From assembly GCA_013298995.1 (NCBI GenBank), contig JAAFJW010000017.1, forward strand, positions 1 through 34,145: DNA of 34,145 bases, written 5' to 3'. The notes below the pieces were generated by a model, which was not told the DNA's origin, did no database searches, and saw only the letters and a list, made by a program, of their open reading frames with translations. This DNA is from Sphingobacteriales bacterium (GTDB lineage: Bacteria > Bacteroidota > Bacteroidia > Sphingobacteriales > Sphingobacteriaceae). Positions 24,161 through 31,439 of the stretch are shown here, piece by piece (positions within the stretch are counted from its first letter, which is position 1; each line of letters starts with the position of its first letter). The position numbers and the translations under genes were made by a program.

Positions 24161-25507
24161 ATGCCCAATAGTTTCGAGAGTTTTAGTTTTAACAAACAAA
24201 TATTAAACGCCATACAGGATGCAGGTTATACCCAACCTACGCCCATACAACAAAAAGCCATTCCGTTAATTATGAACGGGCAAGATATACTGGGCATAGC
24301 GCAAACGGGTACAGGCAAAACAGCTGCTTATATTTTGCCTATGCTTATGAAACTAAAATATGCACAAGGCTGCGATGTGCGTGGTTTAATCATTGCGCCC
24401 ACCCGCGAACTGGCCATGCAAATACACCAAAACGCAGTTGATTATGCCAAATATACCGACCTTAGAATACAAGTTATTTTTGGTGGCTTGGGGCCAAAGC
24501 GGCAAATTGAAGCACTAAGTACAGGTCTGGATATTTTAATTGCTACACCTGGCAGGTTTATGGATTTGTATTTGGAGGGTTATTTAGTAACTAAAAAAAT
24601 ACAAGTTTTGGTACTGGATGAAGCCGATAAAATGATGGACATGGGCTTTATGCCCCAAATAAATAAGATTTTAGAAATTATACCAAAAAAGCGGCAAAAT
24701 ATGCTTTTTTCGGCTACCATGAGCCAGCGTATAGAAAAACTAGCCGAAAACTTTTTGCTGTGGCCAACCAAAATTGAGGTTACACCACAAGCCACCCCAG
24801 CCGATACTGTAACGCAAGCTTTATATTTTGTACCCAACTTTAAAACCAAAATTAACCTGCTTAAACATTTTGTAGAAAACGATGCAGAAGTAGCAAAGCT
24901 GATAGTTTTTTGCCGCTCGCGTAGCAATGCCGAAAACGTGTATAAATTTTTATTGCGCCGTTTTAACGATAAACACGTAAAAGTATTACATGCCAACAAA
25001 GGGCAAAATACCCGCATAAACGCTATAAACGCTTTTAAAAACGATGAAGTTAGGATTTTGGTTGCCACCGATGTTGCCGCCCGAGGCATTGATGTAAGCA
25101 ACGTAAGCCATGTAATAAATTTTGATGTACCCATAATTTACGAAGATTATGTACACCGCATAGGCCGTACAGGTAGGGCATTAAACACTGGCATAGCCAT
25201 TACATTTTGCAACCCTGCCGAAAACTATTTTATCAATAAAATAGAAAAACTGATTAAACAAACCATCCCTATAAGCCCAATACCCAAAACGGTTTTTATT
25301 GAAGAAACGCCTTACGAAGAAAAACAAACCATTGACCGTGAAATAGATAACCAAAAAAAGAAAGAAAACCCCGATTTTAAAGGTGCATTTCACGAAAAAA
25401 AACTAAGCAACCAAAAAGGCGATGTAAAGAAAAGTAACAAACCCAAAGCCTTTAGCGGTAAAGGTAAAACGGTTGGTAATTATAAAAAAAATGCTAAAAA
25501 ATATTAA
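24161..25507 (+). CDS. DEAD-box RNA helicase, RhlE type
   Basis: A 448-residue SF2 helicase. Q motif (SFESFSF...GYTQPTPIQ), motif I AQTGTGKT (47-54), Ia PTRELAMQ, Ib TPGRF, II DEAD (about 152-155), III SAT, then domain 2 with VFCRSR (IV), ATDVAARGIDV (V) and HRIGRTGRA (VI). A basic, low-complexity C-tail (KKENPDFKGAFHEKK...GKGKTVGNYKKNAKKY) probably binds RNA. It unwinds short RNA duplexes in ribosome assembly or mRNA turnover. The next gene starts 17 bases inside its 3' end. Confidence 0.93.
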   Translation: MPNSFESFSFNKQILNAIQDAGYTQPTPIQQKAIPLIMNGQDILGIAQTGTGKTAAYILPMLMKLKYAQGCDVRGLIIAPTRELAMQIHQNAVDYAKYTDLRIQVIFGGLGPKRQIEALSTGLDILIATPGRFMDLYLEGYLVTKKIQVLVLDEADKMMDMGFMPQINKILEIIPKKRQNMLFSATMSQRIEKLAENFLLWPTKIEVTPQATPADTVTQALYFVPNFKTKINLLKHFVENDAEVAKLIVFCRSRSNAENVYKFLLRRFNDKHVKVLHANKGQNTRINAINAFKNDEVRILVATDVAARGIDVSNVSHVINFDVPIIYEDYVHRIGRTGRALNTGIAITFCNPAENYFINKIEKLIKQTIPISPIPKTVFIEETPYEEKQTIDREIDNQKKKENPDFKGAFHEKKLSNQKGDVKKSNKPKAFSGKGKTVGNYKKNAKKY

Positions 25508-25754
25508 ACTAACGCCACTTTCAGTGGTAATTGCGGGCTGCATTACCTACAGCTTTTTCTGTTTATTAGGTTACCAAAAAAACCAAGTTATTAGCAATTT
25601 TGCTGGCTTTGGTTATTCGCTAGCCTTGGCATTTGTACTTTTTATAACCGATTTGCTGTTTCGTAAATTTATAGCCAACAAAAAACAACTTTGGATAACC
25701 GAGGCATCGTTTATTCTACTAATTTTTACCCTAATTATTATTTTTAACAAATGA
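25491..25754 (+). CDS. Small membrane protein between helicase gene and gldC
   Basis: An 87-residue protein from the ATG at 25491 (MLKNIKLTPLSVVIAGCITYSFF...) with three hydrophobic segments (about 9-27, 36-57, 66-84). No family is recognised. It overlaps the helicase 3' end by 17 bases and its TGA overlaps the gldC ATG (ATGA), so it belongs to the helicase-gldC transcript. A TTG at 25473 would extend it six residues. Confidence 0.6.
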   Translation: MLKNIKLTPLSVVIAGCITYSFFCLLGYQKNQVISNFAGFGYSLALAFVLFITDLLFRKFIANKKQLWITEASFILLIFTLIIIFNK

Positions 25755-26092
25755 AAAAAGCCGAAATTAAACTAACCATTGAGTTAGATGATAGCAATGT
25801 ACCCGAAAACATCACTTGGGAATCTACCGACCACGAGGGCGAGGAAGCCCTAGCCGTAAAATCAATGATGCTTGCCCTGTGGGACCATAATTTTAAAAAC
25901 AGCTTACGTATAGATTTATGGACAAAAGATATGCCTGTAGATGAAATGAAACGCTTTTTTTACGAAACCCTACAAACCATGGGCGATAGTTTTTTAAGAG
26001 CCACGGGCGAAGAAGCCATTGTTGGCGATTTAAGAGATTATTGCGCACATTTTGCGGAGAAGATGGGGATTACGGAGAAGGGAGCGGGGTAG
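25751..26092 (+). CDS. gldC: Gliding motility protein GldC
   Basis: The 113-residue protein matches GldC in length and sequence (MKKAEIKLTIELDDSNVPENITWES, ALAVKSMMLALWDH, LRIDLWTKDMPVDEMKRFFYETLQTMGDSFLRATGEEAI, DLRDYCAHFAEKMGI). GldC is found in gliding and many non-gliding Bacteroidota and is accessory to gliding/T9SS in Flavobacterium; on its own it does not prove motility. It is the last recognisable core gene before the accessory island. Confidence 0.92.
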   Translation: MKKAEIKLTIELDDSNVPENITWESTDHEGEEALAVKSMMLALWDHNFKNSLRIDLWTKDMPVDEMKRFFYETLQTMGDSFLRATGEEAIVGDLRDYCAHFAEKMGITEKGAG

Positions 26093-26212
26093 GAATGTGT
26101 GTGTATTTGAGGGTTACAAGCAAGTGTAGGACGACCGCAAACCGACCAACAAACTGACAAGAAGCAGAATTTAAAATCGTAACTTTACGACCCAAACGAA
26201 TAGGAATATAAA

Positions 26213-28234
26213 ATGAAAAACTGGACACTAGAAGACAACGTGAATGATTGGGTAAAAGCCGAATTTGCAAGAATAAAACAAACCAATTATACTGTTGAAT
26301 CATCAATGTCTGCCTTTCTTAAAGAAGCAATTCAAAAAGGAGTTGTATTAAAAAGACTTTCATTAGAAGAATCTGGAGAAAAAGGCAAATCGTGGAAACC
26401 CGATTTTGAATTAGAAACTTTTGATATTCCTGTATTAATAGAAAATAAATTAGGTATCAATAAATTATCGGCAACCAATGGCGACAAGCTTAAAAACGAT
26501 ATTAAATCCGTTCAAAACTTTGCTGTAAACGGTGCCATTCATTACGCACAATGTGCCATAATGAGTAAAAAATATACAGAGGCAATTGCAATAGGTATAT
26601 CAGGCGATAATACAACCAATGTAACCATACGAGTTTATTACGTTTTTGGTGCAACAGACGAAACATATAAATTAGTAGAATCTTACACTACGTTAGATTT
26701 TTTGGAATCCAAAAAATCATTTGAAGAATTTTACAAAGTAGCAACGCTAACAGAAGACGAAAAACATAAAATCTTAATTGATTCGCAAGCCAAATTACAA
26801 GAATATGCGAAAAAATTAAATAAATTAATGCACAATCACGCCATAACAGCACCACAAAGAGTGTTGTATGTTTCAGGTATGCTTTTGGCAATGCAAGACC
26901 TTGCAGATATTAAAAAAGGTTTAGTTCCAGATGATTTAAAAGGTATAAATCTTGATAATCAACGTGATGGCGACACAATTGTTAACCAAATTGAAAATTA
27001 CCTTACTTTAAAGGAGATACCACAAGACAAAAAAAATCTTATGATGGCATCTTTTAAGGAAATAAACAAAGATACCGACCGTGATAAAAAAATAGAATTA
27101 GACACCATTATTGGTAAATTATTACCCGATTTGGCAAGTGTAAACAAACAAATTTTTACTTACATCTACGAAAACATTTTTTTATCTATCGACTCCATGA
27201 GTGGGCATTTAGATATTATGGGAGAGATGTATTCGGAGTTTTTAAAATATGCACTGGGCGATGGCAAAGAAATTGGAATAGTTTTAACACCGCCTTACAT
27301 TACCAAAATGATGACCCAAATTTTAGAAGTTGATGAAAACTCTAAAGTGATGGATTTGGCAACTGGTTCGGCAGGTTTCTTAATCTCTTCTATGCAATTA
27401 ATGATAGAATATGCGGAAGAGAAGTTTGGAAAAAAAACAGAAAAAGCATTAGAAAAAATTGAACACATAAAAAAGCATCAATTATTAGGAGTTGAGTTAG
27501 ACGCACAAATGTTTACACTGGCATCAACAAATATGATTTTGCGAGGAGATGGTTCGAGCAATATCCGTAAAGGTTCATCTTTTAAAGAACCTGCCAACCT
27601 TTACAAAACATTTAACGCCGATAAATTATTACTAAACCCTCCTTTTAGCTTTAAAGAAAACGGAATGCCGTTTATTTTATTCGGTCTTAAAAATATGCAA
27701 ATTGGCGGCAAAGCCGCCATTATCATTCAAGATTCGGCAGGTAATGGTCGTGGTGTTGAAAGTTGCACAGCTATTTTAGCTCAAAATCAATTAATAGCTA
27801 GTATAAAAATGCCAATAGATTTGTTTCAACCTATGGCAGGTGTGCAAACCTCTATTTATGTGGTAGAACGTACCGGTAAAGCACACGATTACAAAAAACA
27901 AGTTAAGTTTATAGATTTTAGAAACGATGGGTACAAACGCACAAAACGTGGTATTATTGAAATTGACAATCCCGTACAACGCTACACCGACATTATAGAA
28001 ATTTATAAAAATGGAGCAACTGCAAATGTTTCAAGTACTTTATGGAACTTGAAACAAATTGTTGCAATGAGTGTAATAACCAATAAAGGAAACGATTGGA
28101 ACTATGACCAGTATCAAAAAACAGATACTAAACCCACTTTACAAGATTTCAAAAAAACAGTTGGCGACTATCTCGCTTGGGAAGTTTCAAACATTCTTAA
28201 ACAACAAACCCAGGACGATAGCTTGGGAAAGTAG
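26213..28234 (+). CDS. Fused nuclease - N6-adenine methyltransferase (BcgI-A-like type IIB/IIG restriction-modification subunit)
   Basis: A 673-residue protein. An N-terminal domain (about 1-180) has a PD-(D/E)xK-like pattern: P63-D64 in WKPDFELE and E77-N78-K79 in PVLIENKLG, followed by NFAVNGAIHYAQCAI and EAIAIGISG, as in HSDR_N-type nuclease folds. The HsdM-like part follows, with a helical domain (about 185-350), GIVLTPPYITKMM (355-367), SAM motif I DLATGSAGFL (381-390), the LLGVELD acidic motif (424-430), and catalytic motif IV NPPF (475-478), typical of gamma-class m6A methyltransferases. One polypeptide would methylate and cut, and the next gene supplies specificity. No separate hsdR is present. 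Size and domain order resemble the A subunit of BcgI, which cuts on both sides of its site. Whether the nuclease is active is inference. Confidence 0.85.
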   Translation: MKNWTLEDNVNDWVKAEFARIKQTNYTVESSMSAFLKEAIQKGVVLKRLSLEESGEKGKSWKPDFELETFDIPVLIENKLGINKLSATNGDKLKNDIKSVQNFAVNGAIHYAQCAIMSKKYTEAIAIGISGDNTTNVTIRVYYVFGATDETYKLVESYTTLDFLESKKSFEEFYKVATLTEDEKHKILIDSQAKLQEYAKKLNKLMHNHAITAPQRVLYVSGMLLAMQDLADIKKGLVPDDLKGINLDNQRDGDTIVNQIENYLTLKEIPQDKKNLMMASFKEINKDTDRDKKIELDTIIGKLLPDLASVNKQIFTYIYENIFLSIDSMSGHLDIMGEMYSEFLKYALGDGKEIGIVLTPPYITKMMTQILEVDENSKVMDLATGSAGFLISSMQLMIEYAEEKFGKKTEKALEKIEHIKKHQLLGVELDAQMFTLASTNMILRGDGSSNIRKGSSFKEPANLYKTFNADKLLLNPPFSFKENGMPFILFGLKNMQIGGKAAIIIQDSAGNGRGVESCTAILAQNQLIASIKMPIDLFQPMAGVQTSIYVVERTGKAHDYKKQVKFIDFRNDGYKRTKRGIIEIDNPVQRYTDIIEIYKNGATANVSSTLWNLKQIVAMSVITNKGNDWNYDQYQKTDTKPTLQDFKKTVGDYLAWEVSNILKQQTQDDSLGK

Positions 28235-28254
28235 ATTCCCTACTCAACGAAAAA

Positions 28255-29376
28255 TTGAAAAAAGTTGAGTGGGGAGAATTTAAAGTTGGCGAATTATTTA
28301 CAATAAGTACATCCGAAAAAAGATTCGATGCAAACAAAGTGAAAGTTTTAGAAAATGGAAATTTTCCTTATGTTGTGAGAACAGGCTTAAATAATGGTAT
28401 AAAAGGATTTATAAATGAAGATGAACAATTCTTGAATGAAGGAAATACAATTTCTTTTGGTCAAGATACTGCAACAATGTTTTACCAAGAACAACCTTAT
28501 TTCACTGGCGATAAGATTAAAATAGTAAAATCAAAAGATAAAAGATTTAATAAGGGTAATGCTCAATTCTTTATTTTGTCAATGAATAAATCTTTTAGTT
28601 CATTTTCTTGGGGAAGTTCAAGTTTTAATGTAAAAATAATTGAAAATCAAAAAATCCAACTTCCAACAAAAAAAGGAAAAATAGATTATGAATTTATGGA
28701 AAGCTTTATAGCTGAGCTGGAAGCTCAGCGTATAGCTGAGCTGGAAGCTCAGCGTATAGCTGAGCTGGAAGCTTTTTTATTAACTACTGGCTTAAAGGAC
28801 TATATTTTAACTGATGAAGAGAAAGAAGTTTTAGAGGATTTTGAGAACGGAAAAATTGTATTTACAGAATTTACTTTTACAAATATTTTTAATAAAATTC
28901 TTCAAGGTAGAAGACTAAAAAAAGAAGACCAAATTACAGGAGAAATTCCATTTGTGATGGCTGGGACAACAAATACTGGAGTAGCAAAATATATTTCAAA
29001 TCCAGTAGCAAAATTTCCTAAAAATTCAATTACAATAGACATTTTTGGTAATACTTTCTATCGCAACTATGATTTTGGTGCAGGCGATGACACAGGTGTA
29101 TATTGGGATAATGAAAAAAACTATTCTGAAAAAACAATGCTGTATCTAACTTCGTCAATGAGTAAATTAGTTCAAGGAAAGTTTGATTTTGGAAATAAAT
29201 TAAGAAGTTCTCAAAGTATAGATTTCAAAATTCAACTTCCTATCCACAACAACCAACCCAATTACGCCTTAATGGAAACTTTTATAACCGCCATTCAAAA
29301 AATGGTAATAAAGGACGTAGTACTATATGCCGATAGAAAAATAGAAACGACCAAAAGCGTGGCAAAAAAGAGCTAA
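28255..29376 (+). CDS. Two-TRD specificity subunit (HsdS / BcgI-B-like)
   Basis: A 373-residue protein starting at TTG 28255 (no in-frame ATG upstream before a stop at 28219). TRD1 covers about 3-148 (EFKVGELFTISTSE...IQLPTKKGKIDYEFMESFI). A central coiled region (152-185) is built from the repeat IAELEAQR x2 plus IAELEAF. TRD2 covers about 200-345 (EFTFTNIFNKILQGRRLKKED...IQLPIHNNQPNYALMETFI), and the C-terminal helix is ITAIQKMVIKDVVLYADRK. The two halves share the IQLP...NYALMETFI layout, so the subunit can bind a bipartite asymmetric site with a fixed spacer. It begins 20 bases after the methylase stop and is co-transcribed. Confidence 0.87.
   Translation: MKKVEWGEFKVGELFTISTSEKRFDANKVKVLENGNFPYVVRTGLNNGIKGFINEDEQFLNEGNTISFGQDTATMFYQEQPYFTGDKIKIVKSKDKRFNKGNAQFFILSMNKSFSSFSWGSSSFNVKIIENQKIQLPTKKGKIDYEFMESFIAELEAQRIAELEAQRIAELEAFLLTTGLKDYILTDEEKEVLEDFENGKIVFTEFTFTNIFNKILQGRRLKKEDQITGEIPFVMAGTTNTGVAKYISNPVAKFPKNSITIDIFGNTFYRNYDFGAGDDTGVYWDNEKNYSEKTMLYLTSSMSKLVQGKFDFGNKLRSSQSIDFKIQLPIHNNQPNYALMETFITAIQKMVIKDVVLYADRKIETTKSVAKKS
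28708..28773 (+). repeat. 24-nt in-frame tandem repeat with internal hairpin in hsdS
   Basis: There are 2.75 copies (28708-28731, 28732-28755, 28756-28773) of a 24-base unit encoding IAELEAQR. The complete copies are identical. Each unit contains GCTGAGCT-GGA-AGCTCAGC, an 8-bp perfect stem with a 3-base loop. It lies exactly between TRD1 and TRD2. Confidence 0.95.
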
Positions 29377-29398
29377 ATTTGTGAATTAATTATTAAAA

Positions 29399-30031
29399 AT
29401 GATAAAAGATGAACTTAAAAATATCATTCAAGGAAAGAGCCAAGTTGGCTACGGAGAACTTATCCAAACAATTGCCCTATACCTTAGAAGAAGCAAAGAA
29501 ACAGGTACTTTGGCTCAAGCAAAACAGCACAGCAAAAAACAAGAAACAGAGGAACTCATAAAATATATTAATACACACCAGCTTTGGGTGTGTGATATTA
29601 ATTTTGATGCCTTTATTTCTGAAGGAGCAGAGCAAAAAGTATTCGTAAAAGATACACAAAAAGTGCTAAAACTAAACGATAGCATCTATTATGAATTTTG
29701 GGAAGATTATTTTCATAATTTACTGCTAAACAATTACTTTTTTCCTGAAACCGTCTATAATTTAATAGGCTTTTATAAATCTCCCGATAATATTTTATAC
29801 GCCTTGGTAGAGCAAAAATATATAAAGGCAGACGAGCCTACAAATCTACAAGATGTAAAATATTTTTTAGAAAATAATGGTTTTGAATGCACCAAAAATA
29901 ACGATTATTATCACCCAGAATTAGGTATTATACTAGAGGATTTACACGATGAAAATGTATTAATCGCAAAAGGTATCTTATATTTTATTGATACTGTTTT
30001 TTATATTAAATCAGCTGTTTTTTGGCTATAA
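29399..30031 (+). CDS. Kinase-like protein of the polyvalent-protein kinase family
   Basis: A 210-residue protein. The N-terminal part (GELIQTIALYLRRSKETG...) leads into a kinase-like fold: AEQKVFVKDTQKVLKLND (ATP-lysine-like KVLK region near 80-95), LNNYFFPETVYNLIGFYKSPDNILYALVEQKYI, the catalytic-loop-like GIILEDLHDENVLIAKG (about 177-194, D and N spaced like HxDxxxxN) and the metal-loop-like LYFIDTVFYIK. Such domains occur in polyvalent proteins of phage and conjugative elements and as solo genes in accessory regions. Substrate and role are unknown. It follows hsdS by 22 bases, suggesting the same transcript, and it is followed by a duplicate of the hsdS tail. Confidence 0.7.
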   Translation: MIKDELKNIIQGKSQVGYGELIQTIALYLRRSKETGTLAQAKQHSKKQETEELIKYINTHQLWVCDINFDAFISEGAEQKVFVKDTQKVLKLNDSIYYEFWEDYFHNLLLNNYFFPETVYNLIGFYKSPDNILYALVEQKYIKADEPTNLQDVKYFLENNGFECTKNNDYYHPELGIILEDLHDENVLIAKGILYFIDTVFYIKSAVFWL

Positions 30032-30044
30032 TTAAAAAAAACAA

Positions 30045-30162
30045 TTAAATGAATTTTTATTACTGCCATATACAAATTTGTAATAAAAAAATGGTAATAA
30101 AAGAGGTCGTTTTATATGCCGATAAAAAGATAGAAGCAACCAAAAATGTAATCCAGAATTAA
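30045..30162 (+). pseudogene. Remnant copy of the hsdS 3' end
   Basis: From about 30049 to TAA at 30160-30162, the sequence aligns with the last ~100 bases of hsdS (29270-29376). MVIKEVVLYADKKIEATKNV (30091 on) matches the hsdS tail MVIKDVVLYADRKIETTKSV. Upstream, ITAI and a short indel-containing stretch also correspond. It has no TRD and no independent start of note, so it is the 3' end of an older or alternative hsdS allele left downstream of the kinase gene. Confidence 0.8.
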
Positions 30163-30195
30163 AAAGCGGTAAATGACGACAGAAAGAACACCAGC

Positions 30196-30330
30196 TTGTA
30201 ACAGCGGTTTGGCAAAAAAGCGGGTTCAGTGGTTAATTGAACATTCTACTTCGTATCAACATTTATGGTATGTTTACAGTTTAGTGCTCCGAAATCCGCT
30301 TCTTCGCAAAGCCCCAAACCGTTAGCAGTA
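30196..30330 (+). repeat. attC-like imperfect inverted repeat, element 1
   Basis: Left arm TAACAGCGGTTTGGC then AAAAAAGCGGG (30199-30224), right arm CCGCTTCTTCGC then AAAGCCCCAAACCGTTAGCAG (30296-30328). The arms pair imperfectly over about 20 bases. The 3' end is nearly identical to element 2. A promoter for the next gene lies just downstream. Confidence 0.75.
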
Positions 30331-30362
30331 AAGCAAGCAGACCTCAACAAAACAGCGTTTCA

Positions 30363-30393
30363 TTTGCAGACAGACAGAAAATGTGTAGCTTTG
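30363..30393 (+). promoter_or_regulatory. Consensus Bacteroidota promoter of the first PIN toxin gene
   Basis: TTTG (30363-30366), a 19-base spacer, then TAGCTTTG (30386-30393) is a full match to the TTTG-N19-TAnnTTTG consensus. The TTG start follows 23 bases after it. Confidence 0.75.
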
Positions 30394-30415
30394 AAAGCCA
30401 ATAATTCTATACAAT

Positions 30416-30883
30416 TTGAAACAAAGAATTTACATAGATACATCAGTAGTTGGAGGTAATTTTGACGAAGAATTTTCGGCAAATACAGCTCCTTTTTTTG
30501 ACAGAGTCAAGAATGGAGAAGTTATTATTTTAGTTTCTGAACTTTTAGAAGCCGAATTGTTGAGGGCACCAAATTTTGTTAGAGAATTACTTGCCGAAAT
30601 AGACGACAAAAATATTGAGAAAGTAAAACTTACAGAAGAAGCAAAAGAGCTTGCTGACAGATATATTGAAGCGAAAGTTGTTGGAAAGACAAGTAAAGCC
30701 GACTGCCAACATATTGCAATGGCAACACTAAACAAAGCAGATGTATTAGTAAGTTGGAATTTTAAACATATCGTAAATCTTGACAGAATAAGAGGTTATA
30801 ACGGAATAAACTATCAGTTTGGACATAATATGATAGAAATTAGAACACCAAAAGAAATAGAAAAGTATGGAACAGAAGAATAA
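30416..30883 (+). CDS. PIN-domain toxin (VapC-like ribonuclease)
   Basis: A 155-residue protein starting at TTG 30416 (MKQRIYIDTSVVGG). PIN-domain acidic residues are D8 in YIDTS, E42/E45/E47 in SELLEAELL, D96 in KTSKADCQHIAMA and D109 near NKADVLVSWNFKHI. Such proteins cut RNA (often tRNA) and are held in check by a cognate antitoxin. Here the usual upstream antitoxin is missing; instead a 52-residue gene overlaps its 3' end. It stands between two attC-like elements with its own consensus promoter. Confidence 0.85.
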   Translation: MKQRIYIDTSVVGGNFDEEFSANTAPFFDRVKNGEVIILVSELLEAELLRAPNFVRELLAEIDDKNIEKVKLTEEAKELADRYIEAKVVGKTSKADCQHIAMATLNKADVLVSWNFKHIVNLDRIRGYNGINYQFGHNMIEIRTPKEIEKYGTEE

Positions 30884-31025
30884 AAAAGCAGAAAAAAAAT
30901 TTGATGCAATAAAAGTGATGAGAGAAATTCGGGACAAAATAAGTGCTGAAATTATGAATATGACTTATGAGCAAGAAAGAGCATATTTAGACAAACTTTT
31001 AGCACAAGGACAGAAGACAAAATAA
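30867..31025 (+). CDS. Small 52-residue partner of the PIN toxin
   Basis: ATG at 30867 overlaps the PIN gene by 17 bases and the frame runs to TAA at 31023-31025. The product has a Lys-rich start (MEQKNKKAEKKFDAIKVMRE) and then a long amphipathic helix (IRDKISAEIMNMTYEQERAYLDKLLAQG). The helical, charged composition and coupling suggest the antitoxin of a toxin-first module. I do not recognise a named family with certainty. Confidence 0.7.
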   Translation: MEQKNKKAEKKFDAIKVMREIRDKISAEIMNMTYEQERAYLDKLLAQGQKTK

Positions 31026-31040
31026 AAGCACTACTGCACA

Positions 31041-31171
31041 CAAGGGTTTGGCAAAAGTGGAGCTTTTGTACTATCCTCATCAGTTGTGCTTTCTAAAATC
31101 TTTTGTACTAAATTTGAACTTTAGTACTTTTCCCCCCCCACCACCTTCGCCAAGCCCGAAACCGTTGGCAG
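31041..31171 (+). repeat. attC-like imperfect inverted repeat, element 2
   Basis: Left arm CAAGGGTTTGGCAAAAGTGG (31041-31060), right arm CCACCTTCGCCAAGCCCG (31141-31158) followed by AAACCGTTGGCAG. Its final 24 bases (31148-31171) match element 1 (30305-30328) at 21 positions. A C8 tract (31132-31139) lies just before the right arm. The central TTTGTACTA...TTTAGTACTTT is itself partly palindromic. Confidence 0.75.
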
Positions 31172-31439
31172 CAATTGTTCGACAGGTCAGTGCTGTAATT
31201 TGGGGGGTAACTTTTAGACATTGAATGACTGCCCATTTTTTGTTTATCTTAATAGGTTTTGTAGTTAATTTAAAACTTCGGTTCTTCGTTTTCTGATTTG
31301 TGTGGGTGGACAGTAATCCAATATCTTAACGGTTGACAGCGAACTAACGATAAAATCAAATCTAATAACAAGCTGGTAACGTATTGACATAAGGACCTTT
31401 TAAATTGACGTAAAATATCTAGTAAAAAACAATTGACAT
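31172..31439 (+). other. Gene-free stretch of the island
   Basis: No frame with a credible product was found here. The bases around 31338-31350 (AACGGTTGACAGCGAACTAAC) and 31370-31385 (AAGCTGGTAACGTATTG) echo the word pattern at other cassette borders (AGCTGGTAACAG, AGCTTGTAACAG), so it may be a decayed border. The gene at 31440 begins directly after it. Confidence 0.3.

Noticed and set aside
24580-25134. 184-codon minus-strand frame over the helicase gene
   Set aside because: Antisense shadow of DEAD-box motifs II to V.
26213-29376. Ordinary type I restriction system with hsdR lost
   Set aside because: Considered, but the N-terminal PD...ExK motif and nuclease-type segments in the methylase subunit make a self-contained BcgI-like system the better explanation. 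It stays open until an hsdR search is done.
30265-30459. 64-codon frame across element 1 and the PIN promoter
   Set aside because: It covers a structured repeat and a consensus promoter and overlaps the PIN start; no family resemblance.
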